A model generated the notes under the pieces. That model searched no databases. It had not been told where the DNA came from and was given only the letters and a program-made list of their open reading frames with translations. The position numbers and the translations under genes were made by a program. Positions 1 through 12,380 of a DNA stretch of 64,000 bases are shown piece by piece; positions within the stretch are counted from its first letter, which is position 1; every line of letters starts with the position of its first letter. The stretch spans positions 951,922-1,015,921 of the forward strand of contig NZ_JH992922.1 in the NCBI RefSeq assembly GCF_000315425.1, written 5' to 3'. This stretch comes from Massilia timonae CCUG 45783. Lineage in GTDB: Bacteria > Pseudomonadota > Gammaproteobacteria > Burkholderiales > Burkholderiaceae_D.

Positions 1-1
1 T

Positions 2-67
2 GCTGATTTGATGCTTTCGGCTGTGCATGTTGGGGACCTACCGCTGTACTCTAAATTAATCGGGTAG
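2..67 (+). CDS. Possible 3' end of tnsA (partial, enters from left edge)
   Basis: An open frame enters from the left edge and stops at 65-67, giving a 21-residue tail ending LPLYSKLIG. In Tn7-like modules tnsA lies directly upstream of tnsB, and TnsA ends in a small winged-helix region, so this tail could be its end. The 144-base gap before the tnsB start is longer than usual, and 21 residues are too few to identify a family. This is inference from position only. Confidence 0.25.
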   Translation, partial: ADLMLSAVHVGDLPLYSKLIG

Positions 68-211
68 GTGTCTCAAGTTATATTGGCACAGGGGGTTGGC
101 ACAAACTGATTATCTTGGACCTACGTGTGCCCATCGGTTTGCGCTGTATTCCAGTCGTCTTATCCGTCCAATCTGACCCTCGATTCACCTCTGCTAAAGA
201 AGGTGGTCACA

Positions 212-1023
212 ATGGAAATATTGCATCTTGCTGAGGTATTCGAGGCGGTGCCGAACGTTGTAGAAACAGGCTTTGCCTGTCCGCAGCGTGTTCTGTGGGT
301 CGTGCCGGACGAAGACGTGCTCGTTGCCATCGGCATACAGAAGAATTTAAAGAAACCGGGTGTATATAGCCTGCAGGAGGTGATGCGGCTTCTAAACGAT
401 GGCCTGCTTCAACGAATCGAAGTGAAGCTGCGACCATATGTGTTTCAGCCTGAGGAAGCGATCTTGCGCCGGAGTCTGGATGTTAGGGATCGAGCTTGGG
501 CGGTTATTAAACCTCTGGTCCGCGAAGACTGTATTCCTGATATCTATCTGCCGCGTACCCGTGGCCGCCTGATCCTGGCGCGTGCTGCGGAATTAGAGCT
601 CGATCCTAAGCAGGTGTACCGACCTTTGTATCGATATTGGGCGTACGGTAGCTGTATTGATGCGCTAATTGCGTGCTACGACTTGTGTGGACCGTCTGGT
701 CAGCGGCAGAAGGCAGGATCGAACAAACGTGGTCGACGGCCAGACCGGGTGAAGCTGCAGAACGATCCATCGGTGCTTGGGCCGTCGAGAGCCGATGTCC
801 AAACCAAGATCGTTCAGGGAATTCATGCCTTTCTGAAGCCCGGTGTGACGATAAAGAAGGCCTGGGAGGATACCAAGCGGACATACTTTAAAACCGGGGA
901 GATTGAACACGGAAATCTGCTGATCCCGGTACTACCTGAAGATCACGAAGCGCCGTCGCTGCACCAGTTCAATCAGGTCGTAAAGGAGATGAATCAGGAT
1001 TTTTCACTTACCAAGCGAAACAT
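212..1023 (+). pseudogene. tnsB: tnsB-like transposase, 5' part (split by IS21-family element)
   Basis: This is the N-terminal 270 codons of a Tn7-like TnsB transposase, including a basic helix-turn-helix DNA-binding region. The frame is cut at 1023 by an IS21-family insertion and resumes at 3063. Removing the element with one copy of its 5-bp repeat AACAT joins the parts in frame (residues TKRN then ISTTTW) into exactly 720 codons, close to Tn7 TnsB (about 700 residues). I chose ATG 212 because an AGGTGG-like ribosome site precedes it; a GTG at 125 would add 29 residues. TnsB binds the transposon ends and joins the 3' ends to target DNA. As it stands the gene is broken. Confidence 0.82.
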
Positions 1024-1110
1024 TGTCAACGGCGATTGAAAACTGATACAGATTTCGTCGTCCCAGCGATTTAAAACTGATACACCGCCGTCGCCGAACA
1101 CCGTCCGTGT

Positions 1111-3002
<1,892 letters not shown>

Positions 3003-3062
3003 AATGGTGTATCAGTTTTCAATCGCTGCCTGTATCAGTTTACAACCGCTGCTGACAAACAT

Positions 3063-4410
3063 CAGCACGACTACTTGGAACCTTAAGCATCGGGGAGTAC
3101 TCGGATCCTCTAAGAGCAGGGTATTTGGTCCCGCGGCGCGGTTCGAAATCGACGCAACCATCGTAGACGTCTACCTTGTATCGGTGTTCAATCGTGCCTG
3201 GCTGATCGGGCGGCCCGTCCTGTATGTTGTGGTCGATGTCTTTTCCCGAATGGTGGTGGGGTTTTATCTCGGGCTCGAGGGTCCAAGTTGGGAAGGCGCT
3301 AGGTTGGCCTTGTTCAATGCATTCTCATACAAGGCCGATTTCTGTCGGCAGCTAGGCATTGATATCGGCCCGGATCTTTGGCCTTGTCATCATCTGCCTC
3401 ACAAACTACTGTGCGATAACGGCGAGCTGAAATCCAAGGCCTCAGATGCGTTACCAAAAGAACTCGGCATCACTATCCAGAACGCTGCGGTTCGCCGGCC
3501 TGACTGGAAACCTAATGTGGAGCAGCAGTTCAACCTCATCAATAATCACACCATCCATTTTGAGCCGGGGGCATTGAACCGCCGGCTGGACGAGATGAAG
3601 CGACGCCACTGTTCGCTCGACGCTTCGCTGACACTTCCTGAGTTGAGCCGGATCCTGGCCTACAAGCTGATCAAGTACAACTTGTCTGCATATCGCGCTC
3701 ACGCACTGCCCGAAGAAATGCTGGGAGAAAATCTCATGGATGCGACCCCACTAGCGGTTTGGAATTGGGGGATGGAGCACCTGACGGGAGGAGCGAAGGT
3801 GCTAGAAAAACAGAGGGTGTGGACGAAGCTTTTACCGGCCGCCACCGCATCGGTCCGGCGTGACGGTATCTATTTCCATGGGCGCCGTTACGCCTGCGAG
3901 CGAGCTATCCGCGAAGAGTGGTTTGCACGGGCAAGAACGAACGGCAAGGTCGAACCGATCGAGATCCGTCATCTGCCGTATGCGCCTGCGTCCATCTGGA
4001 TTCTCAACGCCATATCACGCGAGTGGGAACCCTGCGAACTGTTGGACGACAACGAGAAATATCGGCTGGCACGTCTGGAAGAGATGATTGATCGCGCCAA
4101 GTTGCTTGGCTTGGAAGCAGACCACAAAGCTTCGGCGCTGCGGCAGGTGTCCGCCACACTGGACGCCGAGTGCGAAGCAATCACGGCGGCCGCAAAGGAA
4201 GCCGCGGCGCAAGCCAAGCAGGGACTGAGCAAGACCGAGAAGAAGGCGAATGTGCATGCGAACCGAGCCTTCGAGAAAACTGCCGAGCGAGTTGAACACG
4301 CGCGTGAAGCGGCGCAGTCGTATTGCGAGCCACCGGCGCAAGACAATGTGGTGAAGTTGCGCCCCGATATGCGAAAACAAAACCCACTCGACGACATCTG
4401 GAGTTTGTAA
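3063..4410 (+). pseudogene. tnsB: tnsB-like transposase, 3' part with DDE catalytic core
   Basis: This is the C-terminal part of the split TnsB. In reconstructed numbering the catalytic triad is D301 (FEIDAT), D389 (LLCDNGEL) and E424 (PNVEQQF), spaced DD(35)E as in retroviral-integrase-fold transposases of the Tn7/Mu group. The basic, alanine-rich C-terminal tail (KTEKKANVHANRAFEK) is the kind of region that contacts TnsC in this family. No start codon of its own is convincing, so this fragment is unlikely to be made as an active enzyme while the IS21-family element remains. tnsC starts 42 bases downstream. Confidence 0.85.
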
Positions 4411-4451
4411 AGAATTGGCGCCGGGAGCGGTGGCCATACTGGAGGCAGCTA

Positions 4452-5960
4452 ATGAGTACCGACCATTCTTCTCCTGCGTATGTTGAGCAGAATATCGCAG
4501 AGTATCGCGATAACCCGCTCATAGAAGCACTTCCCCCGATCCTCACCGAGAAGGAAGCTGCGAGGGCAATGGTCCTGCGTCCGCAGATTCAGCCGGAAGA
4601 GCGTGCGATGTCGACCGAGGAGCGCTGGCACCTCCTTGCACGGCTCAAGTATGTCGTGATTCCTCGCCTAATTTTCTATGACGTCGAACGCACTATCTCG
4701 CGCCTGCTCCGGGCGGGCTACGTCGTCCGCAATCCGTTCGAGGCAACGACCTGGCGCAGCATCTATACCGCCCAGGATCACGAGCAGTGGCGAAACCTCG
4801 ACTGGCAACTAATCCCGTGCGAATCTCAACTGTTCATCGTCGGGCTGAGCGGGTCTGGAAAGACAACCTGCGCCGATGCGATCTTGCGAACATATCCCCA
4901 ACAGGTCATCCATCACGCTTCTTGGCGAGGGCGCCATCTGCCGATCACGCAACTGGTATGGCTGAAAGTGACCTGTCCCAAAAACGGTTCGATCTCGAGT
5001 TTCTGCCGTGAGTTCGCGCGACAGGTAGATGCCGCTCTCGGCACTGGCGGCAAATACGAAAAATTGTTTTCAAGGACAGTAATGCGTGAGGACATGCTTG
5101 AAGGGGCCATGCGCCAGATCGCTGCGACCCACTTCCTCGGCATCCTGATCATTGACGAGATTCAGCGGCTCAGTTTGCAGAAGACACACGGCACGGCCCC
5201 GTTGCTGCATTTCTTCCAGGATCTGCGCACAACCCTTCGGGTGCCGGTAGTGGAAATCGGTACTAGCAAGGCAGCCAACCTGTTCACAAATGAAATGAAG
5301 GACGGCCGCCGGGCTTCGGAAAGCGGCCTGATCCAGTTCGAGAGGCCGCCAAAGCGTGTGAAGGAGTGGGATGATTTCGTTCGGCGCATCTGGAGGTATC
5401 AGTGGGTCCGACAACCACAAGATCCGGATGACGAGATGCTCGATACGGTCTTCGATCTTAGTCAGAGCATTCCTGACTTCGTCGTGTTGCTCTTCAAGCT
5501 CGCGCAACAGCGTGCCATGCTCGATGGCACTGAAACGTTGACGCCGAAGCTACTGAGGCAGACGTACGATGATGGGTTGGGATTGCTTCACCCAGCGATC
5601 AATGCGCTACGCTTGAATACGACAAAGTCGCTGTCGCAATACGAAGATTTGCTGCCGGTCGACGAAGCCCTGGCGAAATTGCTCGAGTTTCCCAAACACG
5701 TCACGGTCGTGCAGGATCATCTTGATCAGCTGTTTCCGGTCACGGGTTTTGCCGCGCCGGCAGCGGAGACCGGACAGAGCGCATCACCACAGTCGTGTGA
5801 CGGTAGCACGGAACCCGGCGATTCCGGTGAGGTCGATCCAGCACTACCTCCTGGGTACGTGGACATGCGGACCGCGGCGGATGCTGATGATCCGCACAAG
5901 TACCTGGTCGAGAAGGGGGTGATCAGCCATGAAGGCGTCAGCCTGGGCGGTCGTCGATAA
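4452..5960 (+). CDS. tnsC: TnsC-like AAA+ transposition regulator (intact)
   Basis: This 502-residue AAA+ ATPase is the target-selection switch of Tn7-like transposons. Family knowledge: TnsC polymerises on target DNA, receives the target signal from TnsD/TniQ and activates the transposase. Walker A is at residues 131-139 (GLSGSGKTT) and Walker B at about 231-239 (ILIIDEIQR). ATG 4452 is preceded by GGAGG at 4441-4445, which decides the start. The gene lies between tnsB and tnsD and overlaps the tnsD start by 32 bases. It is the only core gene of the module not broken by an insertion sequence. Confidence 0.9.
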   Translation: MSTDHSSPAYVEQNIAEYRDNPLIEALPPILTEKEAARAMVLRPQIQPEERAMSTEERWHLLARLKYVVIPRLIFYDVERTISRLLRAGYVVRNPFEATTWRSIYTAQDHEQWRNLDWQLIPCESQLFIVGLSGSGKTTCADAILRTYPQQVIHHASWRGRHLPITQLVWLKVTCPKNGSISSFCREFARQVDAALGTGGKYEKLFSRTVMREDMLEGAMRQIAATHFLGILIIDEIQRLSLQKTHGTAPLLHFFQDLRTTLRVPVVEIGTSKAANLFTNEMKDGRRASESGLIQFERPPKRVKEWDDFVRRIWRYQWVRQPQDPDDEMLDTVFDLSQSIPDFVVLLFKLAQQRAMLDGTETLTPKLLRQTYDDGLGLLHPAINALRLNTTKSLSQYEDLLPVDEALAKLLEFPKHVTVVQDHLDQLFPVTGFAAPAAETGQSASPQSCDGSTEPGDSGEVDPALPPGYVDMRTAADADDPHKYLVEKGVISHEGVSLGGRR

Positions 5961-6834
5961 ATGGGGTGCGAAACCATCTGCAGCCTTAGAAGGGAAGCCG
6001 GCAGGAAGCGCTGGCGATATCGTCGTTCCCGAAGAGACGATATTTGGCATCGTGTCCCGCTACCATGCACTGACTGGCCATCCGACCTCCGGGGACACAC
6101 TGATCGAATTGCTGGGTCGCCGATGCGTGACGCTGGGCACGGCCTTTCCCAGCGGCCTGAACGTGATCTCTAAGCATCTCCGGTTGCAGGTGAACACTAT
6201 CGAAGAACTGATTGAAGGACACACGATTCTCCCGTGCTTCAGGCCGTTTATGAACCTTGCCCACTACACACGGATTGCCAATTCGATGGCGACGGGCACG
6301 GCAACCAACACAAAAATCGCTTTGGGACTGTTGGCAAGTCGCGTGGGAGCGGAAGACGTGCCACGTTTCTGCCCTGTCTGTGCTGGTGTCGACTGCGAGA
6401 CAATCGGCATAGCGACGTGGTATCGCGCGCATCAGTTCCCAGGTGTCCTGGTTTGCCCGTACCACGGGGTTTCTCTCGTCGCATTTGACTGCCTGGCACA
6501 GCGCTTGAAACGCACGCAGTTATTTCTCCCGGCTGCAGCCGCGAAGTGGAGCGGAAAGAGCAATGTTCCCAATGTCGATGAGCAGGAACGCGAAAGATTG
6601 GTTCTTGTCTCGCGGCTCATTGCGCAGTTATTTTTGTTGCGCACTGTGCCGGTAAATCCCTTGACCTGGCGGAACCATTACCTTGCTCATTTGGTGGACC
6701 GGGGCTTGGCTACAACCAGCATGAGGGTCCATCAACGGGCGTTGCAAAGCGAGCTCCTCGGCTTTTGGGAAAGCTTGAGAAACCTGCCTCCGTTTGATGG
6801 CATATTCGCGCGTTGCAATGGGGAGGACTCGTGG
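5929..6834 (+). pseudogene. tnsD: tnsD-like target selector, 5' part with TniQ domain
   Basis: The first 302 codons of a TnsD/TniQ-family protein contain the TniQ zinc-binding core: CPVC near residue 146, then HQFPGVLVCPYHG. Family knowledge: TniQ proteins bind the target site and hand it to TnsC. The frame is cut after GEDSW at 6834 by an IS3-family element. Deleting 6835-8029 (element plus one GTGG copy) restores GEDSWLTSLYRRP in frame and a full protein of 600 residues. The start overlaps tnsC, which indicates one operon. Confidence 0.85.
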
Positions 6835-6873
6835 GGTAATCCCCCCATTTTTAGAGCACGCTAAAAGTAGAGG

Positions 6874-7674
6874 TTAAGCGGCAAGGGCAAGTTTCTGTTT
6901 TGGTGTGATGCCGCCGAGCGCCATATTGGGTCGGTCGTGATTGTAGGTCCACAGCCAGCGGGTGGCAAATTCCTGGATTTGGTCGAGCGTTTCAAAGAGG
7001 TGGTGCGCCAGCCAATCGTAGCGCACGGTCCTGTTATATCGCTCGACGTAGGCGTTTTGCTGGGGCTGGCCTGGCTGGATGAAATCGATGCGAATGCCGT
7101 GCCTGGCGGCCCAAGCCAACGTCACGGCGCTGATATATTCGGGGCCGTTGTCGCAGCGGATCGCCTCCGGTTTGCCGCGCCATTCGATGATCCGGTCCAA
7201 TGATCTGATAACGCGTTCGGATGGCAGCGAGAAGTCGACCTCGATTCCCAAGCCTTCACGATTGAAGTCATCGATGACGTTGAACAGGCGGATACTGCGG
7301 CCGTCGGCAAGCTGGTCATGCATGAAGTCCATCGACCAGCTCTGGTTGATCGCGGTCGGTACGGCCAATGGCAGCGGCTTCTCGCGCACCAAGCGGTGAC
7401 GCGGCTTGATCCGCAGGTTCAGCTCAAGTTCGCGGTAAATCCTGTAGACCCTCTTATGGTTCCACTTGAATCCCTTGACGTTGCGCAGGTACAGGAAGCA
7501 CAGCCCGAAGCCCCAATTGCGCTGGTTGTTCGTCAGCCGAGCCAGCCAGTCAGCGATGACGCTGTTTTCCTCGTCCAGCTTGGCCTTGTACCGATAGCAG
7601 GTCTGGCTGATGCCAAACGCCCTGCACGCCACGTTAATCGTGGCTGACCGCTGTGCCACGGCCCACTGCGCCAT
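6874..7674 (-). CDS. IS3-family transposase OrfB
   Basis: This is the rve-type integrase catalytic domain of the element. Visible motifs are [10 protein letters not shown] (first Asp), IRCDNGPEY (second Asp) and [16 protein letters not shown] (Glu), followed by the C-terminal [16 protein letters not shown] free ATG lies at 7674, but in this family the enzyme is normally made as an OrfAB fusion by -1 frameshifting. The A6G run at the end of orfA suits that, and the orfB frame stays open upstream across it. Confidence 0.92.
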   Translation of the reverse strand: MAQWAVAQRSATINVACRAFGISQTCYRYKAKLDEENSVIADWLARLTNNQRNWGFGLCFLYLRNVKGFKWNHKRVYRIYRELELNLRIKPRHRLVREKPLPLAVPTAINQSWSMDFMHDQLADGRSIRLFNVIDDFNREGLGIEVDFSLPSERVIRSLDRIIEWRGKPEAIRCDNGPEYISAVTLAWAARHGIRIDFIQPGQPQQNAYVERYNRTVRYDWLAHHLFETLDQIQEFATRWLWTYNHDRPNMALGGITPKQKLALAA

Positions 7675-7694
7675 CTCTCGCCGCTGAGATGGCG

Positions 7695-7961
7695 CTACCA
7701 CTTTTTTGCCAGCGCCTCGGCCACAATCTCGGCCTTCAGACGTTCCTCGGCATACATTTTCTTCAAGCGCCGATTCTCGTCTTCGAGCTCCTTCATGCGT
7801 GCCATCAGCGACGCATCCATGCCGCCGTACTTGGCGCGCCATTTGTAGAACGTGGCGTTGCTGATGCCGTGCTCGCGGCACAGTTCCGGGACAGGGCTGC
7901 CGGCTTCGGCTTGCTTGAGGATGGCGATGATCTGGCTGTCGGTAAAGCGGGACGTCTTCAT
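7695..7961 (-). CDS. IS3-family OrfA (helix-turn-helix, leucine zipper)
   Basis: The 88-residue protein begins [21 protein letters not shown] with a helix-turn-helix ([16 protein letters not shown]), followed by a coiled-coil ([14 protein letters not shown]). This is the OrfA signature of IS407-like IS3 elements. It ends EALAKKW just after a poly-A slippage run. Confidence 0.92.
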   Translation of the reverse strand: MKTSRFTDSQIIAILKQAEAGSPVPELCREHGISNATFYKWRAKYGGMDASLMARMKELEDENRRLKKMYAEERLKAEIVAEALAKKW

Positions 7962-8029
7962 GTAGAGCTTTCTGTTAAGTAGAAAATTCTACTTCTAAAC
8001 ACGCTCTTTTTGCGGGGGGATTACCGTGG

Positions 8030-8926
8030 TTGACGAGCCTTTACCGCCGGCCTCGCGCTACACACCATCCGCTGCTGCATGTCCTGCTGATCGGGTTTCT
8101 GGCCGAGAGCATCGAATCCTTTCTCTGGACAGATATCCCGTCTCTGGTGACTAATTCAGCGGCTGACGACCGGGCATCCGCAGCTACGGAATGCAAGATT
8201 GCCGAGCTGGCGGCTGAGGGCCGGTCGATGCGTCAGGTGGCAAAAGAAATCGGCCTATCTGTCAATGCAGTCTTGGTAAAAGCGGAAAAAATCGGCATCG
8301 GCTTTATGCGCAGGTCCAAGAAGCTCGATGTCACGGTTCGTTCGCAAGTTTGGCATGCCTTGGCGGCGGGCAACGCCATCGCGGATATTGTGAAAACGAC
8401 CGGAATGTCAGCATCAACCGTTAATCGCATTCTGGGAGCGGATCGCGGCCTGCAAGCTCAGCGTACCGCCAGCCTGCGGGTGCAGCGGCAGGCACATGCC
8501 CGTGGCAAGCTTCGAGCCGTGACGGGCGCGACACCATCAGTCGGATTTAAGGCGCTCAGGACTGCACTTGGTGCCGACTTCACCTGGTTGTATCGGCATG
8601 ACCGCGCCTGGCTCCAGGCTCAACTTCCCTCCACGCCCCGGATTGTGGAGCGGACCTCGTCAGTGGACTGGTGCATCCGCGACAGGGCGATGGCGGAGCG
8701 CGTGACGCTTGCGGTTGGAGAGATACTGGAACCGTCGAGACGTCCGACACGTTTGACGCTCAACGAGATCGGGCGATTCACTGGCAACGCATTGTGGCTC
8801 GACAAACATCTTGCACGGCTACCCCGAACGGCAGAACTGCTGTCCCAAGTCCTTGAACCAGCTGCGGTGTTTCGAGCGCGGCAACTTGCGTGGCGTGAGA
8901 AACATACCGAAGACGCGCTAGGTTAG
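8030..8926 (+). pseudogene. tnsD: tnsD-like target selector, 3' part
   Basis: This is the C-terminal 298 residues of the split TnsD. It opens with TSLYRRPRATHHPLLHVLL, the segment that follows the TniQ domain in TnsD proteins, and has helix-turn-helix-like regions (SMRQVAKEIGLSVNAVLVKA; ADIVKTTGMSASTVNRIL). A VDWCIRDRAMA segment matches the DW..RD signature of the TnsD C-terminus. These regions presumably recognise a specific attachment site, which cannot be identified here. The stop is 76 bases from the stop of the opposing second tniQ/tnsD gene. Confidence 0.83.
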
Positions 8927-9002
8927 CCGCTACACCGAAAGTTGAAGGGAACTGATGCGGATCTCTATTTTTTTGGGCTTGGTCAGGCTCGGCAATCTAG
9001 AT

Positions 9003-10124
9003 CTAGCTCTTCGTATAGTACTTGCGGCCAGCGGGAGGAAACTCACGCGCCGGGCAGGGGCCGGGCCAGTCGCGTTGGATGCCGTGTTCTGCAAGCAGCC
9101 GCGTTATGGTTTCAGCGTCGTAAGAGACCGATAGATCGACATCCTGAAAAAAATCCATTAGTACGAGAGAGCGATGGTATTCCACTCCCGACCGGGCTCT
9201 TGCAATGCTGATCGCAGCATGCTTGTGCGCTAGCTTGGCCCACAAAATCCGCCTGGCATAGAAGTGCCAGTTGGATTCCGCACACTCTTCCAGCGCTTGC
9301 AGAGTTTCTGGAAAGGCGTACTGACTGAGTGCTGTAGGATTCCAGCCGGTGTCTTTGGCGAGACGGTTGATCGTAACTTTTTCTGGCTTGCCAACGGATG
9401 CATACAAGGCTGCGGCCGTCGCTCTGATCGAGCGCGCTCGTTCGCCGTCTTTCTCACTCTTGTGCGGAACTCTTGCCGGGCCAACCGGCCTAGGTTTCAG
9501 CTGCTGAAGCTTGCGTCTTAATAGGGTAACCGCTTCCAGATCGAGAGAGACAAGTCGCTTCATCATCCCATAATGCGATTTCCACAAATCTTCGATAGAG
9601 CAATTAGGAATATCGCGAGCGCGATCTGTAAGCTCGCGCGAAAGGCTTGCGATACGCTGCTTTATGCTCGGCTTGCTTGTCCTGCTGGTACCGATACCGC
9701 CAGTTCGTCGTTTCATAGCGGGCCGTTCAGTGCCAGCCGTTCGCTCATTCCCGCTGCTCGAACCGATGGAACTCAGGAACTGGGTGGCGTCGCGAAACAG
9801 AAAATGCGCAAACAACAGATGGCGGCCGAGCGGTGGTTCTGTAACGCTGGAATCATTCAGCATCTTTAACCATTCACTTAGCCGATCTTCGCGATAAGCT
9901 GCATCCGTCCTTCTTAGAAAAGCTTTTCCATAGAATTTTTCCATCTCTGTCTTCAGTCGGACATGGCTCACTCTGTCGTTGCCCCAACTGTAGCCAGTTG
10001 CACGCGCGCGCTCACGATAGCTCTCGACCAGCATGCGTGGTGACACCGTTGAGTGTGGTGCCGACTGCAAAAGCGTCGCAGAGAACTGGGCATAGGACAG
10101 CGCGATGGGAGCTGCTTCCTGTGC
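9003..10124 (-). pseudogene. Second TnsD/TniQ-family gene, C-terminal part
   Basis: This is the 3' part of a second TnsD-like gene on the opposite strand to tnsBCD. It shows the same layout as the first TnsD C-terminus: GYSWGNDRVSHV...LGRHLLFAHFLF, then a basic region with helix-turn-helix-like TINRLAKDTGWNPTALSQYA and a final HGIQRDWPGPC. The frame is open beyond the first usable start and continues, after removal of the IS3-type element at 10132-11788, into the TniQ domain at 11789-12380 (FESIPP then AQEAAPIAL, in frame). The total after removing both insertions is 595 codons. Confidence 0.78.
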
Positions 10125-10162
10125 GGGCGGGCGGTGTTTGTCAACGTAGTTGTCGCGTCACC

Positions 10163-11188
10163 TCACACGACCTGCTGTAGTTTCTCTGGTCGAATCCGTT
10201 CCGGATTCAACCAGACTTGACCATCCAAAGTCCAGTTCCTGACATTGCGCGACCAGCGCCGAGGATTGCGGCTTTTCGCTTCTCGATATACCTGTTCGCG
10301 ATGCTCGAGAATCGCTTCAGCCTGGCCGCCATGGCGCTGTGCCGGCGTCACGAATTTCAGGCCGCTGTGTTTGTGATCCTGGTTGTACCAGCGCACAAAT
10401 TTCTGCGTCCATGCCCGCGCTTGTTCGAGCGTCGCGAACGGCTTACTTGGGTAATCCGGCCGATATTTGCAGGTCCTGAACAAGGACTCAGCGTAGGCAT
10501 TGTCGTTGCTCACACGCGGCCTGCTGAACGACGGGGCAACGCCGAGTTGCTCCAATGTGGCCAGCATGGTCGAGCCTTTCATTGCACTGCCGTTATCCGA
10601 GTGCAGTACGAGCGGCCTGCCTGCCAATCCCTCGGCCAGACTGGCCCGCCGCATCAGCCGTGACGCCGATTCCGCCGACTCGGCCTCATGAACTTCGTGA
10701 CCGACGATCTTGCGGCTGTAGATGTCGAGCACCATGTACCAGTAGTGGTACTTGCCCTTGATCGCGGCCGGCAGCCACGTAATGTCCCAACTCCAAACCT
10801 GGTTCGGCGCCATGGCGCAATGGCTCGTGACGACGCGTTCACTCGGCTTCTTTGCCTTGCCGCGATGGTGCTGTTGCGAGGCCGACTTCAAGACGCGGTA
10901 GAAGCTCGATTCCGAGGCTACATAGATGCCTCGATCAGCCAGCGTCGGCACGATCTGACTCGGTGGCAGACTGGCAAATTCCTCGCTGTTGGCGACAGCC
11001 AGAATCTCGGTACGCTCGTTGTCAGTGAGCTTGTTGGCCGGCTCAGGCCTGATGCAGGTCGGGCGGCTGTCGACGGCTACAGCATCATCCCCAGCCCGCA
11101 CCCAGCGTTGAAACGTCCGTAGGGTGATGCCGAGCTCGCGGCAGGCCGGTGACAACCGGCTGCCTGCAGCTTCGGCTTCACGGATCAA
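10163..11188 (-). CDS. IS3-family transposase OrfB
   Basis: This 341-residue integrase-fold transposase has an N-terminal helix-turn-helix (ACRELGITLRTFQRW), a first Asp in VWSWDITWLP, a second in LVLHSDNGSAM, and Glu in NDNAYAESLFRTCKY. The C-terminal half reads WYNQDHKHSGLKFVTPAQRH. It probably needs -1 frameshifting from orfA on the T7 tract at 11257-11263 (poly-A on the coding strand). It is closely similar throughout to the OrfB at 15.7 kb. Confidence 0.93.
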   Translation of the reverse strand: MIREAEAAGSRLSPACRELGITLRTFQRWVRAGDDAVAVDSRPTCIRPEPANKLTDNERTEILAVANSEEFASLPPSQIVPTLADRGIYVASESSFYRVLKSASQQHHRGKAKKPSERVVTSHCAMAPNQVWSWDITWLPAAIKGKYHYWYMVLDIYSRKIVGHEVHEAESAESASRLMRRASLAEGLAGRPLVLHSDNGSAMKGSTMLATLEQLGVAPSFSRPRVSNDNAYAESLFRTCKYRPDYPSKPFATLEQARAWTQKFVRWYNQDHKHSGLKFVTPAQRHGGQAEAILEHREQVYREAKSRNPRRWSRNVRNWTLDGQVWLNPERIRPEKLQQVV

Positions 11189-11220
11189 CGCTACACATGA
11201 CAGGCGATCTGGGACGCTGA

Positions 11221-11718
11221 TCAGTCTTCCTCTTTGTCCCCCCAGATCGCCTGGGCTTTTTTTCGCAGGATCAGCAACGCTGCGGCTTCAGCCAGCGCCT
11301 TCTCCTTGCGCTGCAAGTCTTTCTCCAACTGCCGAATCCGCTTCTTGTCTTCCTTCGACTGGACCTGTTGCGCCCGCGTCTGCTGCACCATGCTCACGTT
11401 GGCGGCCATGCATGCGGCTCGCCACGTGGCGATCTGCTCTGCAAATAGTCCCTTCCGGCGACAATACTCCGACAGTTCGCTCTCGTTTAACGCTGCCGTT
11501 TCCAGCACCACCGCGAACTTGTCCTCCGAGGTCCATTCCTCAGCATTTTTCCCACTACCTGGCACCGGTGTTCCTTGATCACGAAGTTGACGGCGCCAAG
11601 TATAAAGCGTCTGCTCGGTGATCCCGCTCTCCCGCGCCAATTCCGACACCAACCGGTTCTGGGGCGGCATCATCTGCCGCAACATCGCCTCTTTTCGTTC
11701 TGCTGGATACTGCTTCAC
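11221..11718 (-). CDS. IS3-family-type OrfA with two helix-turn-helix units
   Basis: The 165-residue protein is longer than a standard OrfA. It has two helix-turn-helix segments (LARESGITEQTLYTWRR; LSEYCRRKGLFAEQIATWRAA), then a coiled coil (KRIRQLEKDLQRKEKALAEAAALL), ending QAIWGDKEED. The coiled coil would mediate OrfA-OrfAB association. The homologue at 15200-15697 has the same layout. Confidence 0.92.
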   Translation of the reverse strand: MKQYPAERKEAMLRQMMPPQNRLVSELARESGITEQTLYTWRRQLRDQGTPVPGSGKNAEEWTSEDKFAVVLETAALNESELSEYCRRKGLFAEQIATWRAACMAANVSMVQQTRAQQVQSKEDKKRIRQLEKDLQRKEKALAEAAALLILRKKAQAIWGDKEED

Positions 11719-11788
11719 ACATTCTCTCTTGCCCGTCCCCGGTATGACTTCACTTAATCAGGTGACGCGACAACTATTCTGACACCGG

Positions 11789-12380
11789 GGGCGGGATGCT
11801 TTCGAAAACATATTTCTTGCAGGTGCATCGCCGCCAAGGTACGAGGGAAAGATTGTAATGTCGGCTGAATGCACACTCGCAGTGAGGGCATTTGTATAGC
11901 AAAGGGGAGGCGTGCTTACTGCACACTTCTACTCCAGGTATTTGATGCGATCGGTGAATGTAGCGAACACCATAGACATCCATATCTTCACGCAGGCATT
12001 CTAGGCAAAGTCGGATCGTCTCGGTAGAAAGCCGCTTTGGTGGGTTCGCCGCGTTGTTTGCGGTCGCTCTACTTGGATTGGCAGGGAACGACAGTCCGTT
12101 GAAAATTGCAAATAAGGGGTACAGCGTATGCGCACGCAAGATCTCCAGCGTGCACGCTTCCACATCCTCACCTATCCGCGATGCGAGCATCTCGACGTGC
12201 GGGGGGATCCAGGCAGACAAGTTGAACGGAGCGCAGTTGAATAACTCTTGGAAAGTGGCCGTCGGCGTCCCATTAGAGCTCAGGACATGGAACCGCCCGA
12301 TAACGGAAATGATGGCTTCATCTGGTAAGGACGGCGCGACGAGATAATGCTCGGGCCCAGTTGTTGCAAGGGGTATAGGC
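11789..12380 (-). pseudogene. Second TnsD/TniQ-family gene, TniQ domain part
   Basis: This central part carries the TniQ domain. It begins PIPLATTGPEHYLVAPSLPDEAI, continues with SVIGRFHVLSSNGTPT, and has the zinc-binding cluster CLECLRED, HQIPGVEVCSKHASPL and YKCPHCECAF. The upstream 24 codons lie beyond the IS4-family element at 13875-13945, and the downstream part beyond the IS3-type element. A frame running across the IS4 edge could be read as a 241-residue protein starting inside the element, but the exact 9-bp repeat shows that start is an artefact of insertion. Confidence 0.8.

Larger units (their letters stand above)
6835..8025 (-). mobile_element. IS3-family insertion sequence (IS407-like) inside tnsD
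   Basis: The 1,191-bp element is bounded by GGTAATCCCCCC and its exact inverse GGGGGGATTACC. It is flanked by the 4-bp direct repeat GTGG at 6831-6834 and 8026-8029. The repeats extend inward imperfectly (TAGAGCACG / AAGAGCGTG). It carries orfA and orfB joined by an A-tract frameshift site near 7700-7705, the usual IS3-family arrangement. Confidence 0.92.
10132..11788 (-). mobile_element. IS3-family-like element inside the second tniQ/tnsD
   Basis: The ends carry inverted repeats with an outer TGTCA (10139 and 11784) and an inner AGTTGTCGCGTCACCT (10148-10163, inverse at 11760-11775). A 7-bp direct repeat GGGCGGG occurs at 10125-10131 and 11789-11795, and removing the element with one copy rejoins the host frame. 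An eighth base may have diverged, so the exact edges are uncertain by a few bases. It encodes orfA and orfB and is related to the element at 15.1-16.8 kb. Confidence 0.85.
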
